DNA from: Albirhodobacter sp042466415
GTDB taxonomy: Bacteria; Pseudomonadota; Alphaproteobacteria; Rhodobacterales; Rhodobacteraceae
Assembly (NCBI RefSeq): GCF_042466415.1
Contig: NZ_JAXHCH010000002.1
Coordinates: 372,001-436,000, forward strand
Length of the DNA stretch: 64,000 nucleotides
Direction of reading: 5' to 3'
This document shows, piece by piece, positions 35,121-44,289 of the stretch (position 1 is its first letter; every line of letters starts with the position of its first letter). The translations under genes and the position numbers were made by a program. The notes under the pieces are model-generated. The model searched no databases. It was not told the origin of the DNA and saw nothing but the letters and a program-made list of their open reading frames with translations.

Positions 35121-35137
35121 CTAGACAATCGGTCTAG
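35121..35137. promoter_or_regulatory. TetR operator, copy 1
   Basis: CTAGACAATCGGTCTAG: perfect 6-bp arms around a 5-base centre, 19 bases before the TetR-family start. Almost identical to the site at 35867-35883. Resembles the NemR-type box TAGACC-N4-GGTCTA. Confidence 0.65.
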
Positions 35138-35155
35138 CGACCCTATATCGAGCCT

Positions 35156-35812
35156 ATGAGCAACACACGTCTTCATATCCTCGACACCGGTCGCCGTCTC
35201 ACCGCCCAGCGCGGATTCACTGCGGTGGGTCTGACGGAACTGTTGACCGCCGCCGAAGTTCCCAAAGGGTCATTCTATCACTACTTTTCCTCGAAAGAGG
35301 ATTACGGGGTGGCTCTGTTGGAGCATTACGTCAACGGATATAGCGCGGAGATCGGCACCAGCCTTGGCAATGATACGCTCACCGGACGCGATCAGATCTT
35401 GCGCTATTTCGAAGCATGGCATCTGCGCCAAGGGGACGGGCCTGCCGATCGTAAATGCCTGATCGTCAAGCTCGCGGCGGAAATTTCTGATCTCTCGCCC
35501 GCGATGCGCGCGGTGCTGCAAGGCGGAGTCGAGAGGATCGTTGCGCGGTTGGGTGGCGCTTTGCGTAAGGCGCAAGCTGATGGATCGGTGGCGGGGGTCA
35601 GCGAGCCAGATGCGCTCGCGGTCACGCTCTACCAAATCTGGCTCGGCGCGAGTTTGATGGCGCATCTGTCGCAAGACGCTGCGCCGCTTGCGGGCGCTCT
35701 GCGCCAGACACGCGCGCTTTTGCCTGTCGCAACGCTCAAGCCCCCAACGCTTGACCCGCCAACCACTGAGCCCTCTGACGGCTTCGAAGCTGCCGTCGTC
35801 ACGTCCCTTTAA
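35156..35812 (+). CDS. TetR-family repressor (NemR-like)
   Basis: 218 residues. N-terminal helix-turn-helix (LTAQRGFTAVGLTELLTAAEVPKGSFYHYFSSKEDYG, residues about 15-53) and a C-terminal ligand domain with Cys98 in ADRKCLIVKLAAEI, at the position where NemR-like electrophile sensors carry a cysteine. The sites before this gene and before the following oxidoreductase share one sequence, so self-repression and control of the oxidoreductase are likely. Confidence 0.85.
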   Translation: MSNTRLHILDTGRRLTAQRGFTAVGLTELLTAAEVPKGSFYHYFSSKEDYGVALLEHYVNGYSAEIGTSLGNDTLTGRDQILRYFEAWHLRQGDGPADRKCLIVKLAAEISDLSPAMRAVLQGGVERIVARLGGALRKAQADGSVAGVSEPDALAVTLYQIWLGASLMAHLSQDAAPLAGALRQTRALLPVATLKPPTLDPPTTEPSDGFEAAVVTSL

Positions 35813-35866
35813 CTGCCTCTATCTCCGGCATCCGTGTCGGGTAAAGACGCCCTCTCGTTCCGCTTA

Positions 35867-35883
35867 CTAGTCAATCGGTCTAA
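35867..35883. promoter_or_regulatory. TetR operator, copy 2
   Basis: CTAGTCAATCGGTCTAA, 15 of 17 bases as at 35121-35137, 54 bases before the oxidoreductase start. Confidence 0.62.
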
Positions 35884-35936
35884 TTCACCTCTCTCAATCA
35901 CGGCCCCGCCGCGATTGTCCAATGAAGGAATTTCAA

Positions 35937-36968
35937 ATGACACAATCCACCACGCACAACCGCCGTTTCGTCTTGAACGAGCGCCCGAACGGCGAGCCCA
36001 CATCGAACACCTTGCGCCTTGAGACAGTCGATATCCCTGAGCCGAAGGCGGGCGAGATGCTGTTGCGTAACGAATATCTTTCGCTCGATCCCTATATGCG
36101 GGGCCGGATGTCGGATGCGCCGTCCTATGCCGCGCCCGTCGAGATTGGCGGCGTCATGGTCGGCGGTACGGTCGCTCAGGTTGTGACATCGCATATCGAG
36201 GGATTTGAGACGGGCGATTGGGTTGTCGCGTTTGGCGGCTGGCAGGATTACGCGATTTCGAATGGCGCGGGCGTGATCAATATGGGCAAATCGCCCGACA
36301 AGCCGTCTTGGGCGTTGGGCGTTTTGGGCATGCCAGGCCTGACGGCATGGGCAGGGCTCACACAGATCGGCCAACCTAAAGCAGGCGAGACGCTGGTTGT
36401 GGCGGGCGCTAGCGGCCCTGTCGGCGCGACGGTCGGGCAGGTCGGCAAACAACTCGGCCTACGGGTTGTGGGCATCGCGGGCGGGGCGGAGAAATGCCGT
36501 CACGTGGTCGAGGTGCTGGGGTTTGACGACTGCATCGATTATAAAGCCGAGGGCTTCGCGCAGACATTGGCGAAAGCCGTCCCGCAGGGCATCGATATCT
36601 ACTTTGAAAACGTCGGCGGCAAAGTGTTCGACGCGGTCCTGCCACTGTTAAATCCCGCGTCACGCGTTCCCGTCTGTGGCCTGATCTCTGGCTATAACGC
36701 GACATCGCTTCCGGACGGCCCTGACCGGATGGGTTATTTGATGGGCCAGATTTTGCGCAAACGGATCACGATGCGCGGCTTCATCGTCTTTGACGACTTC
36801 GGCCAGCATTACGGCGAGTTTGCCGAGCAGATGGGCGCATGGGTCAAGTCGGGCGCGATCAAATACCGGGAGGAAATGATCGACGGTCTGGACGCCGCGC
36901 CGGAGGCTTTCATCGGCCTGTTGCGCGGAGAAGCCTTCGGCAAGCGGGTTATCCATATCGCCGCGTAA
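35937..36968 (+). CDS. NADPH-dependent medium-chain oxidoreductase (curcumin/alkenal reductase type)
   Basis: 343 residues of the zinc-free medium-chain reductase family (CurA/PTGR-like), which reduces activated double bonds. N-terminal NRRFVLNERPNGEP and LRNEYLSLDPYMRGRMSD are diagnostic; the nucleotide-binding region is TLVVAGASGPVGATVGQVGKQLG. Start ATG 35937 preceded by AAGGAA; ATG 35922 is possible. Under a NemR-like operator it probably detoxifies reactive electrophiles. Confidence 0.88.
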   Translation: MTQSTTHNRRFVLNERPNGEPTSNTLRLETVDIPEPKAGEMLLRNEYLSLDPYMRGRMSDAPSYAAPVEIGGVMVGGTVAQVVTSHIEGFETGDWVVAFGGWQDYAISNGAGVINMGKSPDKPSWALGVLGMPGLTAWAGLTQIGQPKAGETLVVAGASGPVGATVGQVGKQLGLRVVGIAGGAEKCRHVVEVLGFDDCIDYKAEGFAQTLAKAVPQGIDIYFENVGGKVFDAVLPLLNPASRVPVCGLISGYNATSLPDGPDRMGYLMGQILRKRITMRGFIVFDDFGQHYGEFAEQMGAWVKSGAIKYREEMIDGLDAAPEAFIGLLRGEAFGKRVIHIAA

Positions 36969-36993
36969 GTCTCGCAGGGCACGATAGCTGAAC

Positions 36994-37017
36994 AAGGGCG
37001 GCCAACGGGTCGCCCTT
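36994..37017. terminator. Terminator between oxidoreductase and LuxR-type gene
   Basis: AAGGGCGGCC (36994-37003), loop AACG, GGTCGCCCTT (37008-37017) followed by TT. Convergent genes on both sides; may serve both. Confidence 0.65.
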
Positions 37018-37039
37018 TTCCCATTGCAGGCGACGCGGC

Positions 37040-37942
37040 CTATGGGGCAGTCACCCTTGCCCCCGCGTTGATCAGCGCAAGTATTTCGATTTGACCGCTT
37101 GTGCCAGTCTTCGCGTAGATCTGGCTGAGGTGGCTGCGCACGGTGGTGATCGACACGCCTAACAGGGTTGCGATGTCATTCGCCTTTTGTCCCGCAGCCA
37201 GCAACTGACAGACTTTTTGCTGACTGCGGCTGAGCGCGAATGGGTTATTCGGGCTGAGAATATGGCTTTCGAAGCTATCGGGCGCGAGGCGTTTTTTCAC
37301 ACCGTATTTCCCGATGAGCCCGAGGATCACTCCCGGCGTGCGCAAAGCCCATGCCTCGGCAAGCGCCCCTGCCAAGATCGGCGCGGGCAGGTCGACGCTA
37401 TAATCGGGCGGCGCGGTGTAGAGGATTTCGACCATATCAATCTTCTTTTCCGTCACATCCATAATCAAAACGCTGGCTTGGGCGATGTCTGGGGCCGCAT
37501 CCCATAGTCGCGCTATCTCGCTATCGTTGAATGCAGGCTCCTCGCGCAGGTTGGTGAGGCGCAAAATCCCGCCCGCGGCAATCTGCGCGGCATCAAACCC
37601 CAGCATGAAACGCAACATGCTGCCTGTTAAAACGGAGAGACCATCAGGCACGGTCTTCTCTGAGGCTTCGGGGATTTCCCGCGCGACAGTCACAATTGGC
37701 TGGATCTTCCCGTCCAGACGCGAAAACCGGTACACCCCGCATCGGGCCGCACCGACTTGATGCGCGAGGGTCGTGACGACATTTTCAAAGCGGATGTTTC
37801 CCGCCATGGCGGCGGACCAATCCGTCACCAGTGCGAAGGCGCTCGTCAATCGGGCGGCAAAGTCATTCGACTGACTGAAGGATGCGATCTGAGATCTGTC
37901 ATGCGGGCCGAACTGGCTTAAAACTGGCATCATATTGAACAC
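37040..37942 (-). CDS. LuxR-type helix-turn-helix regulator
   Basis: 300 residues. The C-terminal domain is a LuxR/GerE helix-turn-helix (FALSRSQQKVCQLLAAGQKANDIATLLGVSITTVRSHLSQIYAKTG). The N-terminal two thirds look like a sensory domain, possibly GAF/PAS-like, but I cannot name the ligand. It is divergent from the pilin gene flp, with 334 bases between, so it may regulate the tad locus; this is inference only. Confidence 0.82.
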   Translation of the reverse strand: MFNMMPVLSQFGPHDRSQIASFSQSNDFAARLTSAFALVTDWSAAMAGNIRFENVVTTLAHQVGAARCGVYRFSRLDGKIQPIVTVAREIPEASEKTVPDGLSVLTGSMLRFMLGFDAAQIAAGGILRLTNLREEPAFNDSEIARLWDAAPDIAQASVLIMDVTEKKIDMVEILYTAPPDYSVDLPAPILAGALAEAWALRTPGVILGLIGKYGVKKRLAPDSFESHILSPNNPFALSRSQQKVCQLLAAGQKANDIATLLGVSITTVRSHLSQIYAKTGTSGQIEILALINAGARVTAP

Positions 37943-38276
37943 TCGGCTTCCGTAAACGTCATGCGAATTTACCGCAATTCAACTCAAAGGGCAAAGCCCT
38001 CAGGCCGATCAATAGGCTGCCGTTACGACACCCCGCGATCACACGCGTGAGGTGTATTTGGTGGCAGGTTTGGGGCGAGTTTCGCGGCCTCTGCCTGCAT
38101 CGTGACACAAGCGATCGAAAATGCCCTGAAATGGCCGCGTCGCCTCATCCATATGAACGACGACCTTATACGAACGGATAGGGTAACTTCATCTTATCCG
38201 AGAGGCGCTGAGCATCTCGCAAACCAAATATCGACCCACCTGCGGCCCGTCCGCGCCCTCTATAAGGAACACCTCT
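37943..38276. other. Divergent promoter region of the LuxR-type gene and flp
   Basis: No gene seen. An imperfect inverted repeat ATCACACGCGTGAGGT lies near 38039-38054. No clear operator can be assigned. Confidence 0.45.
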
Positions 38277-38468
38277 ATGACCAACACACTCACCGCTTTC
38301 GTCGCTCGTTTTCGCCGTGATGAGGAGGGCGCGACCCTCGTCGAATACGGCGTTGCTTTGGGCCTTGCCGTCATCGTTGGGGCGACAGCGCTCTCGACAT
38401 TGGCGGGCAATGTGAAGGGCGAAGTCGAAGAAGCAAACGCGATCTTCACGTCGACTTCAGGCAGCTAA
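38277..38468 (+). CDS. flp: Flp-type pilin
   Basis: 63-residue prepilin. Leader TAFVARFRRDEEG then the cleavage site G/ATLVEYGVALGLAVIVGA with Glu at +5 and a hydrophobic assembly helix. It is the subunit of a Tad pilus, and needs a prepilin peptidase that is not encoded in this window. Followed by a strong terminator. Confidence 0.93.
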   Translation: MTNTLTAFVARFRRDEEGATLVEYGVALGLAVIVGATALSTLAGNVKGEVEEANAIFTSTSGS

Positions 38469-38484
38469 GGCGCCACGCTCACTG

Positions 38485-38520
38485 CCCCGACCGGAGCAGC
38501 CGTTCCGGTCGGGGCCCTTA
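38485..38520 (+). terminator. Terminator/attenuator after flp
   Basis: CCCCGACCGGA (38485-38495) pairs with TCCGGTCGGGG (38504-38514), followed by CCCTTATTTT. It separates abundant pilin mRNA from the assembly genes. Confidence 0.75.
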
Positions 38521-38536
38521 TTTTACGGATATTTTC

Positions 38537-40078
38537 ATGCAACGCGCCCCCCAAACACACAGCTTCTTGCGCGCTGAAGATGGCGGAATTCTCGTCTTCT
38601 TCGCGATGGCGCTCGTGGTGTTTTTCGGTTTGATGGCGTTGATTTTTGATACCGGTCGCATGGCGACCACACAGGCGGAATTACAATCCTTTTCCGACAG
38701 CGTAAGCCTTGCTGCGGCGGCCGAGCTGAACGGCGGCGCCGATGCCTTGACGCGTGCGCGCGCCGCTGCGGCCGAGTTGATTGCCGATACGCAATCCTAT
38801 GCCGCGGGTAACGCCGAGCTGGACGCGCAAGACATAACTCTGACGTTTTATCGCCCCGATGACGCCGGCGCTTTCACGCGGGCGGCAGATTTTGAAACCG
38901 ATAGTCCTTACCGCGCGCGCTATGTCGAGGCGGTGGTTCATGACCATGAGGTGACGGCCGGTTTCGGGGCGATCTTCACGTCCGCGACGGGCGAGCAATC
39001 TGCGAATTCGCAGGTCGCGGCCAGCTCGGTTGCGGGGCTCTCCTTTGAGGCGTGCAATGTCGCGCCGGTGGCAGTGTGCTTGCCAAGCGTCGACTTCGAT
39101 GCGGCAGCCGCCATCGGCACCACGCTGGAGCTTGAAGCCTCCGTCAATATCGGCGCATTGGTCCCGGGCAACATCGCCGTTGTCGACACGCTCACCGATA
39201 CGCTCGCCTCGACGCTGGATGGATTATCGGTTTGCGCAGGGCTGTTGGGGGGGGCGCTCGACGCGTGCCTTGTTGCGGCGCGCGCGCCCGAGACGGCCTG
39301 CATCGGGCAGGGGGGGCTGACGATTTCAGCGGATGTTGATGCGTCGGGCCTGCTTGAGGCGATTGATACGCGGCTTGGCATCTTTGACGGACTCGCCGCG
39401 AGCCTCTCGGGCGATAGCAATTTTGCGGGCGCGCCAAATGTTCTGGCGGGGCTGACAACATCGGCTGGCCTTTGTATCCCCAATGTTGCCGCCTCGGGGC
39501 AGGCCGATTTAGGTTTGCCCACGGATGATTGTTTGAGCGCGGGATCGTGCAGCCTTCAGGGCGACGGCGATTGGAGCGCGGGCCGCGCGGCCTATATCGA
39601 GGCGCATTACAACGGCACCGACCCGGCCGTTTCCGCGACCACACGGTTTGATTTTTACCAGGCGGAAGTTGCGGCCTCCGCACAATCGGGCGGGCTGGTT
39701 GGAAATGTCGTCGGAGCGGTCACGGGCACGGTTGGCACGGTCGGATCGACCGTCGGCGGCGCTTTGGGCGGCCTTGTGGGCGGCGTGGTCGGGGGCGTTG
39801 TTGGCGGGGTGACGAGTTTCATCCCCAAGCTGTGCGCGCCCGCAACACAGGCCGAGACCGACCGCCGCTTGATGGTCGTCGCAGGGATCGATTGCTCGGG
39901 CGGCGGGATCAACGGCACAAATGTCACCCCGCCGGTGCAAGCCTATCTCGAAGTGTTTGCGCTGGGCCCCTCTGAAAACGGCCTGCTCAGCGTCGAGGTC
40001 ACGGCGTGTTTGGGGGGGGAGTGCGGCGAAGGAAATCTGGGCACTGAAGTCAACGAAATCGTGAGGCTCGTCGAATGA
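38537..40078 (+). CDS. tadG: TadG-like pilus-assembly protein with Gly/Val-rich repeat
   Basis: 513 residues. N-terminal pseudopilin-like helix (EDGGILVFFAMALVVFFGLMALIFDTGR) then a long, mostly extracytoplasmic region with many paired Cys. Around residues 395-430 there is a low-complexity G-x-V-G-G repeat (VGNVVGAVTGTVGTVGS, GGLVGGVVGGVVGG). In Tad systems TadG/TadE minor pilins sit in the inner membrane and shape pilus assembly. Overlaps the next gene by 4 bases. Confidence 0.75.
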   Translation: MQRAPQTHSFLRAEDGGILVFFAMALVVFFGLMALIFDTGRMATTQAELQSFSDSVSLAAAAELNGGADALTRARAAAAELIADTQSYAAGNAELDAQDITLTFYRPDDAGAFTRAADFETDSPYRARYVEAVVHDHEVTAGFGAIFTSATGEQSANSQVAASSVAGLSFEACNVAPVAVCLPSVDFDAAAAIGTTLELEASVNIGALVPGNIAVVDTLTDTLASTLDGLSVCAGLLGGALDACLVAARAPETACIGQGGLTISADVDASGLLEAIDTRLGIFDGLAASLSGDSNFAGAPNVLAGLTTSAGLCIPNVAASGQADLGLPTDDCLSAGSCSLQGDGDWSAGRAAYIEAHYNGTDPAVSATTRFDFYQAEVAASAQSGGLVGNVVGAVTGTVGTVGSTVGGALGGLVGGVVGGVVGGVTSFIPKLCAPATQAETDRRLMVVAGIDCSGGGINGTNVTPPVQAYLEVFALGPSENGLLSVEVTACLGGECGEGNLGTEVNEIVRLVE

Positions 40079-40590
40079 TCCGTGCCCTTCCTTCGCCGAT
40101 CTCCCGGCTTGTCCAGATTTCGCGGCGCTTTGCGCGCGAGGACAGCGGCGCGGCGCTTGTCGAATTTGCGTTGGTCTTGCCGATGATGCTTTTGTTCATC
40201 GGGCTCTCCATTGAGGGCGCGCGCCTGTTTTGGGCGTATCAGGCAACGGTGTCGGGGGTTCGCGATGCGGCGCGCTACATCTCGCGCGCGGTTGATACGG
40301 ATATTTGTACGCAGGGCGGCTCGCTCTCGCAATGGGAGGCCGAGCTGAGCGCGATCATAGCGCAGGCGCGCGACGGCGGCACGGTCTTCCCTGCGGGCGT
40401 TGAGGTCACGGCCGTCTCGGCGGATCTATCGTGCGCTAGCGGCTATCAGGGCGGAACAACTGCGGTGGCCACCGTAACCGCCCAGCTCCGCATCGATTAT
40501 CCTTTCGGCGGTTTCTTCGCGCTTGTCGGCCTCACGCTTGATAGCGCCTCGACCTCCGTTAGCGACCAAACGCGGATCATCGGAGCATGA
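40075..40590 (+). CDS. tadE: TadE-like pseudopilin
   Basis: 171 residues, with the TadE signature REDSGAALVEFALVLPMMLLFIGLSIEGARLFW near residues 22-54. This is an N-terminal membrane helix after a prepilin-like processing site. Overlaps both neighbours by 4 bases, so it is translationally coupled. Confidence 0.83.
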   Translation: MIRALPSPISRLVQISRRFAREDSGAALVEFALVLPMMLLFIGLSIEGARLFWAYQATVSGVRDAARYISRAVDTDICTQGGSLSQWEAELSAIIAQARDGGTVFPAGVEVTAVSADLSCASGYQGGTTAVATVTAQLRIDYPFGGFFALVGLTLDSASTSVSDQTRIIGA

Positions 40591-41204
40591 GCGCGCGCCT
40601 GGGCCAATTCGCGCGCAATGAGGAGGGGGCGACGCTTGTCGAATTCGCCCTTGTGATCGGGATCTTCCTGTTCTTGTTCTTCGGAATTATCGATTTCGCC
40701 CGTCTCGGGTTCACGAGCGTCCTAGCCCAAAAAGCAACAGAGATGGCGGTGCGCATGGCGGTTGTCTCGCCCGCGATGTGTGACGGTGTCGAGACGGTGG
40801 TCTCGCGCAGTTTGATTACGGGAACGCTTTGGGTCGATTTGCCAAATGGCACGAGATGCTCCGCCCGCAACGGCCTGTGCGATGCCGCCGAGACGGTCAG
40901 CTGTCTGGGCGCTGCGTCGCAGGCGGATGCGGCGCGGATCTGGGTACGTGTCGCGCCCTTGATGCCGGCGAACGCGCAGATCTCGAACCTGCGCTTTAGC
41001 TATAGCTACGACGAAAACCTCAACCGCGTCGGCGCGCCTTATGCGCCGGTTGTCACGGTCGAGATTGATGATTTGACCTTTGAATTCATTTCGCCCTTGG
41101 GGCGGTTGGCGGTGCTCGCGGGGGCCTCGGATGCGGGGACATTGGGCACGAACTTCACCTTTTCTTCGATGAGCGCCTCGTTGCCCGCCGAAGATCTACG
41201 CTAA
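40587..41204 (+). CDS. Second TadE-like pseudopilin
   Basis: 205 residues with NEEGATLVEFALVIGIFLFLFFGIIDFARLGF near the N-terminus and a Cys-containing extracytoplasmic domain. A diverged relative of the preceding TadE. Two TadE-like proteins plus TadG suggest three minor pilins. Confidence 0.82.
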   Translation: MSARLGQFARNEEGATLVEFALVIGIFLFLFFGIIDFARLGFTSVLAQKATEMAVRMAVVSPAMCDGVETVVSRSLITGTLWVDLPNGTRCSARNGLCDAAETVSCLGAASQADAARIWVRVAPLMPANAQISNLRFSYSYDENLNRVGAPYAPVVTVEIDDLTFEFISPLGRLAVLAGASDAGTLGTNFTFSSMSASLPAEDLR

Positions 41205-41215
41205 GGAGACCTCTG

Positions 41216-42607
41216 ATGACGATTGCCTATGCCGATCTCGAAACCCAACTGGCGGCCATTGAACGCGAATATGCGCAGGTGGCATCCGCTCGCGAAACGT
41301 TGCCGCAAGCGCCCTTGGGAAGCCGTCCGGTGCGGCTGTTGATTTGCGCGCGGACGCGGGCGTTCGGGGCGCGGATCAGCGCGCAGATGGCCCAAGATGA
41401 CGCGGTCAACGGGGTGGTGTGCCGTGGCACATTTGCCCAAATCGTGGCGCATCGCGGCCCACAGGCAATCGATTGGTCGGCATGGGATTTCGTCGTGTTC
41501 GAGGCGCGCGCCGAGGCGGCAGCGTATGATTGCGCGGTGATCGCGGCGTTGATGGGGCGGGCGGATCATTTGCAGGTTATTGCGATGGTCGCGGGGGAGA
41601 TAACGCCGCATCTGCGCGCGACATATCTTGAGGCCGGCGCGCGCGATGTTGTGGCGGATACCCATGCAACGCCGGACGAGGGTGCGCCCGAGACGCAGGG
41701 TGTTGCTCCCGCGGCGGACGTCACGCCGATCACCGCGCCGATCACCGTGCCCCCCACACCCGCCGCGCCGGAAACCCTGTCCTCCGCGGATGGCAGTCTT
41801 GCCGAACCCGCCGTTACCGCGTCGCCCCACATGGCTCAGCCACGGCAGATGGATACGGGTTTGGGTGCCGTCACCCTGATCTTGCGCGCGCGCGGTGGGG
41901 CCGGGGCCTCGACTGTGGCCACCAATCTGGCGATTGCGCAGGCGCGTTTTGGTACGGTGGCGCTGGTCGATCTCGATATTCAAAACGGCAGCATAGGTAC
42001 GCTGCTTGATCTGCCCGATAGCGCCGCTTTCACACGGGTTATCCAATCGCAAGACCGCGCGGATGCCGCGTTTTGCGCGCGTGCGATGCAACAGCACTCC
42101 AGCGGCATCGACGTTCTCGCGGCCCCTGATGTCTTTGCGCCGATGACGTCACTGACGCCCGATTTGATCGCCGATTTGTTCGAGGCGCTGCGCGCGCGCT
42201 ATGACCACGTGATCGTGGATCTGCCGCAGGCCGTGATGGATTGGTTCGCCCCACTTTTGGAAAGTGCTGCGCGTGCGATTATCGTGACCGATACATCTGT
42301 CCCCTCGATCAAACGGACGAAGCGTTTGATTGAGGTCTTGACGGAAGATCATATGACCTTGCCGGTGACCGTCGTGGTCAATGCCGAGAAGCGGCCGTTT
42401 GTGCAAAGCGCGGCGATAAAAGAGGCGGCACGCGTGCTGGACCGCGCGCTGACGCATTGGATTCCTCTCGATGCGGTTGCGATGCGCCGCGCGCGGGATA
42501 TGGGGGTGCCGGTGATTGTCGGGGCAAAACGCAGCGGTTTGAGCCGCGCGTTTTTCGCGCTCAGTGATGCGATCCGCAGCAAGCGGCACACAAAGGCGGC
42601 GGCGTAA
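41216..42607 (+). CDS. cpaE: CpaE/TadZ-like pilus localisation ATPase
   Basis: 463 residues. N-terminal receiver-like domain (residues about 35-150), a Pro/Ala-rich linker, then a MinD/ParA-like domain with the deviant Walker A ARGGAGASTVATN (the usual second Lys is absent, as in CpaE proteins), ALVDLDIQNGSIGTLLD, and DHVIVDLPQ. Positions the Tad machinery at a cell pole in relatives. Its stop abuts cpaF. Confidence 0.87.
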   Translation: MTIAYADLETQLAAIEREYAQVASARETLPQAPLGSRPVRLLICARTRAFGARISAQMAQDDAVNGVVCRGTFAQIVAHRGPQAIDWSAWDFVVFEARAEAAAYDCAVIAALMGRADHLQVIAMVAGEITPHLRATYLEAGARDVVADTHATPDEGAPETQGVAPAADVTPITAPITVPPTPAAPETLSSADGSLAEPAVTASPHMAQPRQMDTGLGAVTLILRARGGAGASTVATNLAIAQARFGTVALVDLDIQNGSIGTLLDLPDSAAFTRVIQSQDRADAAFCARAMQQHSSGIDVLAAPDVFAPMTSLTPDLIADLFEALRARYDHVIVDLPQAVMDWFAPLLESAARAIIVTDTSVPSIKRTKRLIEVLTEDHMTLPVTVVVNAEKRPFVQSAAIKEAARVLDRALTHWIPLDAVAMRRARDMGVPVIVGAKRSGLSRAFFALSDAIRSKRHTKAAA

Positions 42608-44289
42608 TGTTTAAATCCTTTCATCAAGGGGCCGCGCCAACGCCGCGCCCAGCCGGAGAGGCAGTGCCCCCGCGCCTCGCGCAAGCGCCGGACCCTGTGC
42701 TTGTCGCTGATCCGCAATCGGCGCCTTCGACGCGACTTGCGCCATTGCCGCTCAACGCGGTGCAAAGGGTGCGCCAGAACATAGCGCGCGATGCCGAGAA
42801 AGCGTCAGCTGCGGCCGGTTTCAAAGCGGCGGTGCCAGAGGCGCAGCCCGCGTCCTTGCCGCCAACGTCGATGTTGACATCCGCCCCGACTGTCACCCCG
42901 CCCTCCGCACCGCCAGTCACCCCGTCTCCGTTCGCGAAGCTGCAAACCACCGCGACGGTTGATCCCCATTTGCAACTCAAATCCGTGCTGCACGAAAAGC
43001 TTCTGGAGGAGCTGAACCTCGCCGTGCTCGATAAGGCCAGCCGTCAGGATCTCAAGCGTGAGATTGGCGGTCTGGCCGCGCGTCACCTGCAAGACTCCGA
43101 GATCCAGATGAGCGCCCCCGAGTTCCAAGCCTTGATCGAAGAACTGCTCAACGAGGTCCTCGGGCTTGGTCCGTTGGAGCCTTTGCTGGCCGATGCGACA
43201 ATCTCCGACATTTTGATCAACGGCGTCGACAACGTGTATGTGGAGCGCAACGGGCTTTTGGAACGCTCCGCAACGCGGTTTCGTGACGAGCGGCATCTGC
43301 TGCGGATCATTGACAAAATCGTCTCATCCGTTGGGCGTCGGATTGACGAGAGCCAACCTTGGGTTGACGCACGGCTGGAAGATGGCAGCCGCGTGAACGC
43401 GATTATCCGGCCTTGCGCGATCGACGGGCCGAGCCTGTCGATCCGCAAATTCTCGAAGACGCCGCTCAGTATGGATCGTCTGCTGGAGGCGGGCGCGCTG
43501 TCGGCCCCCGCGGCGCAGTTTTTGCATGCGGCGGTCAAGGGGCGGCTCAATGCGCTGATCTCGGGGGGGACGGGGTCAGGGAAGACGACGATGCTCAACG
43601 CGATGTCGGCTTTCATCGATCCACGCCACCGGATGGTGACGATCGAAGATGCGGCAGAATTGCAGTTGCAACAAGATCACGTCGTGCGGTTGGAAACGCG
43701 GCCTGCGAATGCCGAAGGGCATGGCCGCATCACCCAGCGCGATTTGATCATCAACGCGCTGCGCATGCGGCCCGACCGGATTATGATTGGCGAAGTGCGC
43801 GGCGCGGAGGCTTTCGATATGCTGCAAGCGATGAACACCGGCCATGACGGATCGATGACGACGATCCACGCGAACACCGCACGCGATGCGGTGAGCCGGT
43901 TGGAGCAGATGGTCTCGATGGTCGGCGGGGACTTTCCGATGGCGGCTGTGCGCGCGCAGATCGCGGCGGGATTGCATCTGGTCGTGCAGCTTAACCGCCT
44001 GTCAGATGGCCGCAGGCGCGTGATGAGCATCTCCGAAGTTGTCGGGCTCGAAGGCGATATCATCATGATGCAAGATATCTTTGTGTTCAGGAAAATGGGT
44101 CTGGATGCGCAGGGCAATGTGGTGGGCAGGATGTTGGCCACCGGTATCCGGCCGCGCTGTCTTGATGGGTTGGTCGCATCGGGGATTTCGATGGATCCGT
44201 CGATTTTCGCACCGTCGGAAGCCGTGGCAACGCCTTCCCGCCAACGTGTCGTAGGCCGCGCCGCCCTCGCGCAGGAGAATGTTCGATGA
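42607..44289 (+). CDS. cpaF: Tad secretion ATPase
   Basis: 560-residue secretion NTPase (CpaF/TadA). A Pro-rich N-terminus of about 110 residues, then the core: ISDILINGVDNVYVERNGLLE, Walker A ISGGTGSGKTTML near residue 318, RMVTIEDAAELQL, RMRPDRIMIGEVRGAEAFDMLQAMNTGHDGSMTTIHAN. Powers pilin extrusion through TadB/TadC. Confidence 0.94.
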   Translation: MFKSFHQGAAPTPRPAGEAVPPRLAQAPDPVLVADPQSAPSTRLAPLPLNAVQRVRQNIARDAEKASAAAGFKAAVPEAQPASLPPTSMLTSAPTVTPPSAPPVTPSPFAKLQTTATVDPHLQLKSVLHEKLLEELNLAVLDKASRQDLKREIGGLAARHLQDSEIQMSAPEFQALIEELLNEVLGLGPLEPLLADATISDILINGVDNVYVERNGLLERSATRFRDERHLLRIIDKIVSSVGRRIDESQPWVDARLEDGSRVNAIIRPCAIDGPSLSIRKFSKTPLSMDRLLEAGALSAPAAQFLHAAVKGRLNALISGGTGSGKTTMLNAMSAFIDPRHRMVTIEDAAELQLQQDHVVRLETRPANAEGHGRITQRDLIINALRMRPDRIMIGEVRGAEAFDMLQAMNTGHDGSMTTIHANTARDAVSRLEQMVSMVGGDFPMAAVRAQIAAGLHLVVQLNRLSDGRRRVMSISEVVGLEGDIIMMQDIFVFRKMGLDAQGNVVGRMLATGIRPRCLDGLVASGISMDPSIFAPSEAVATPSRQRVVGRAALAQENVR

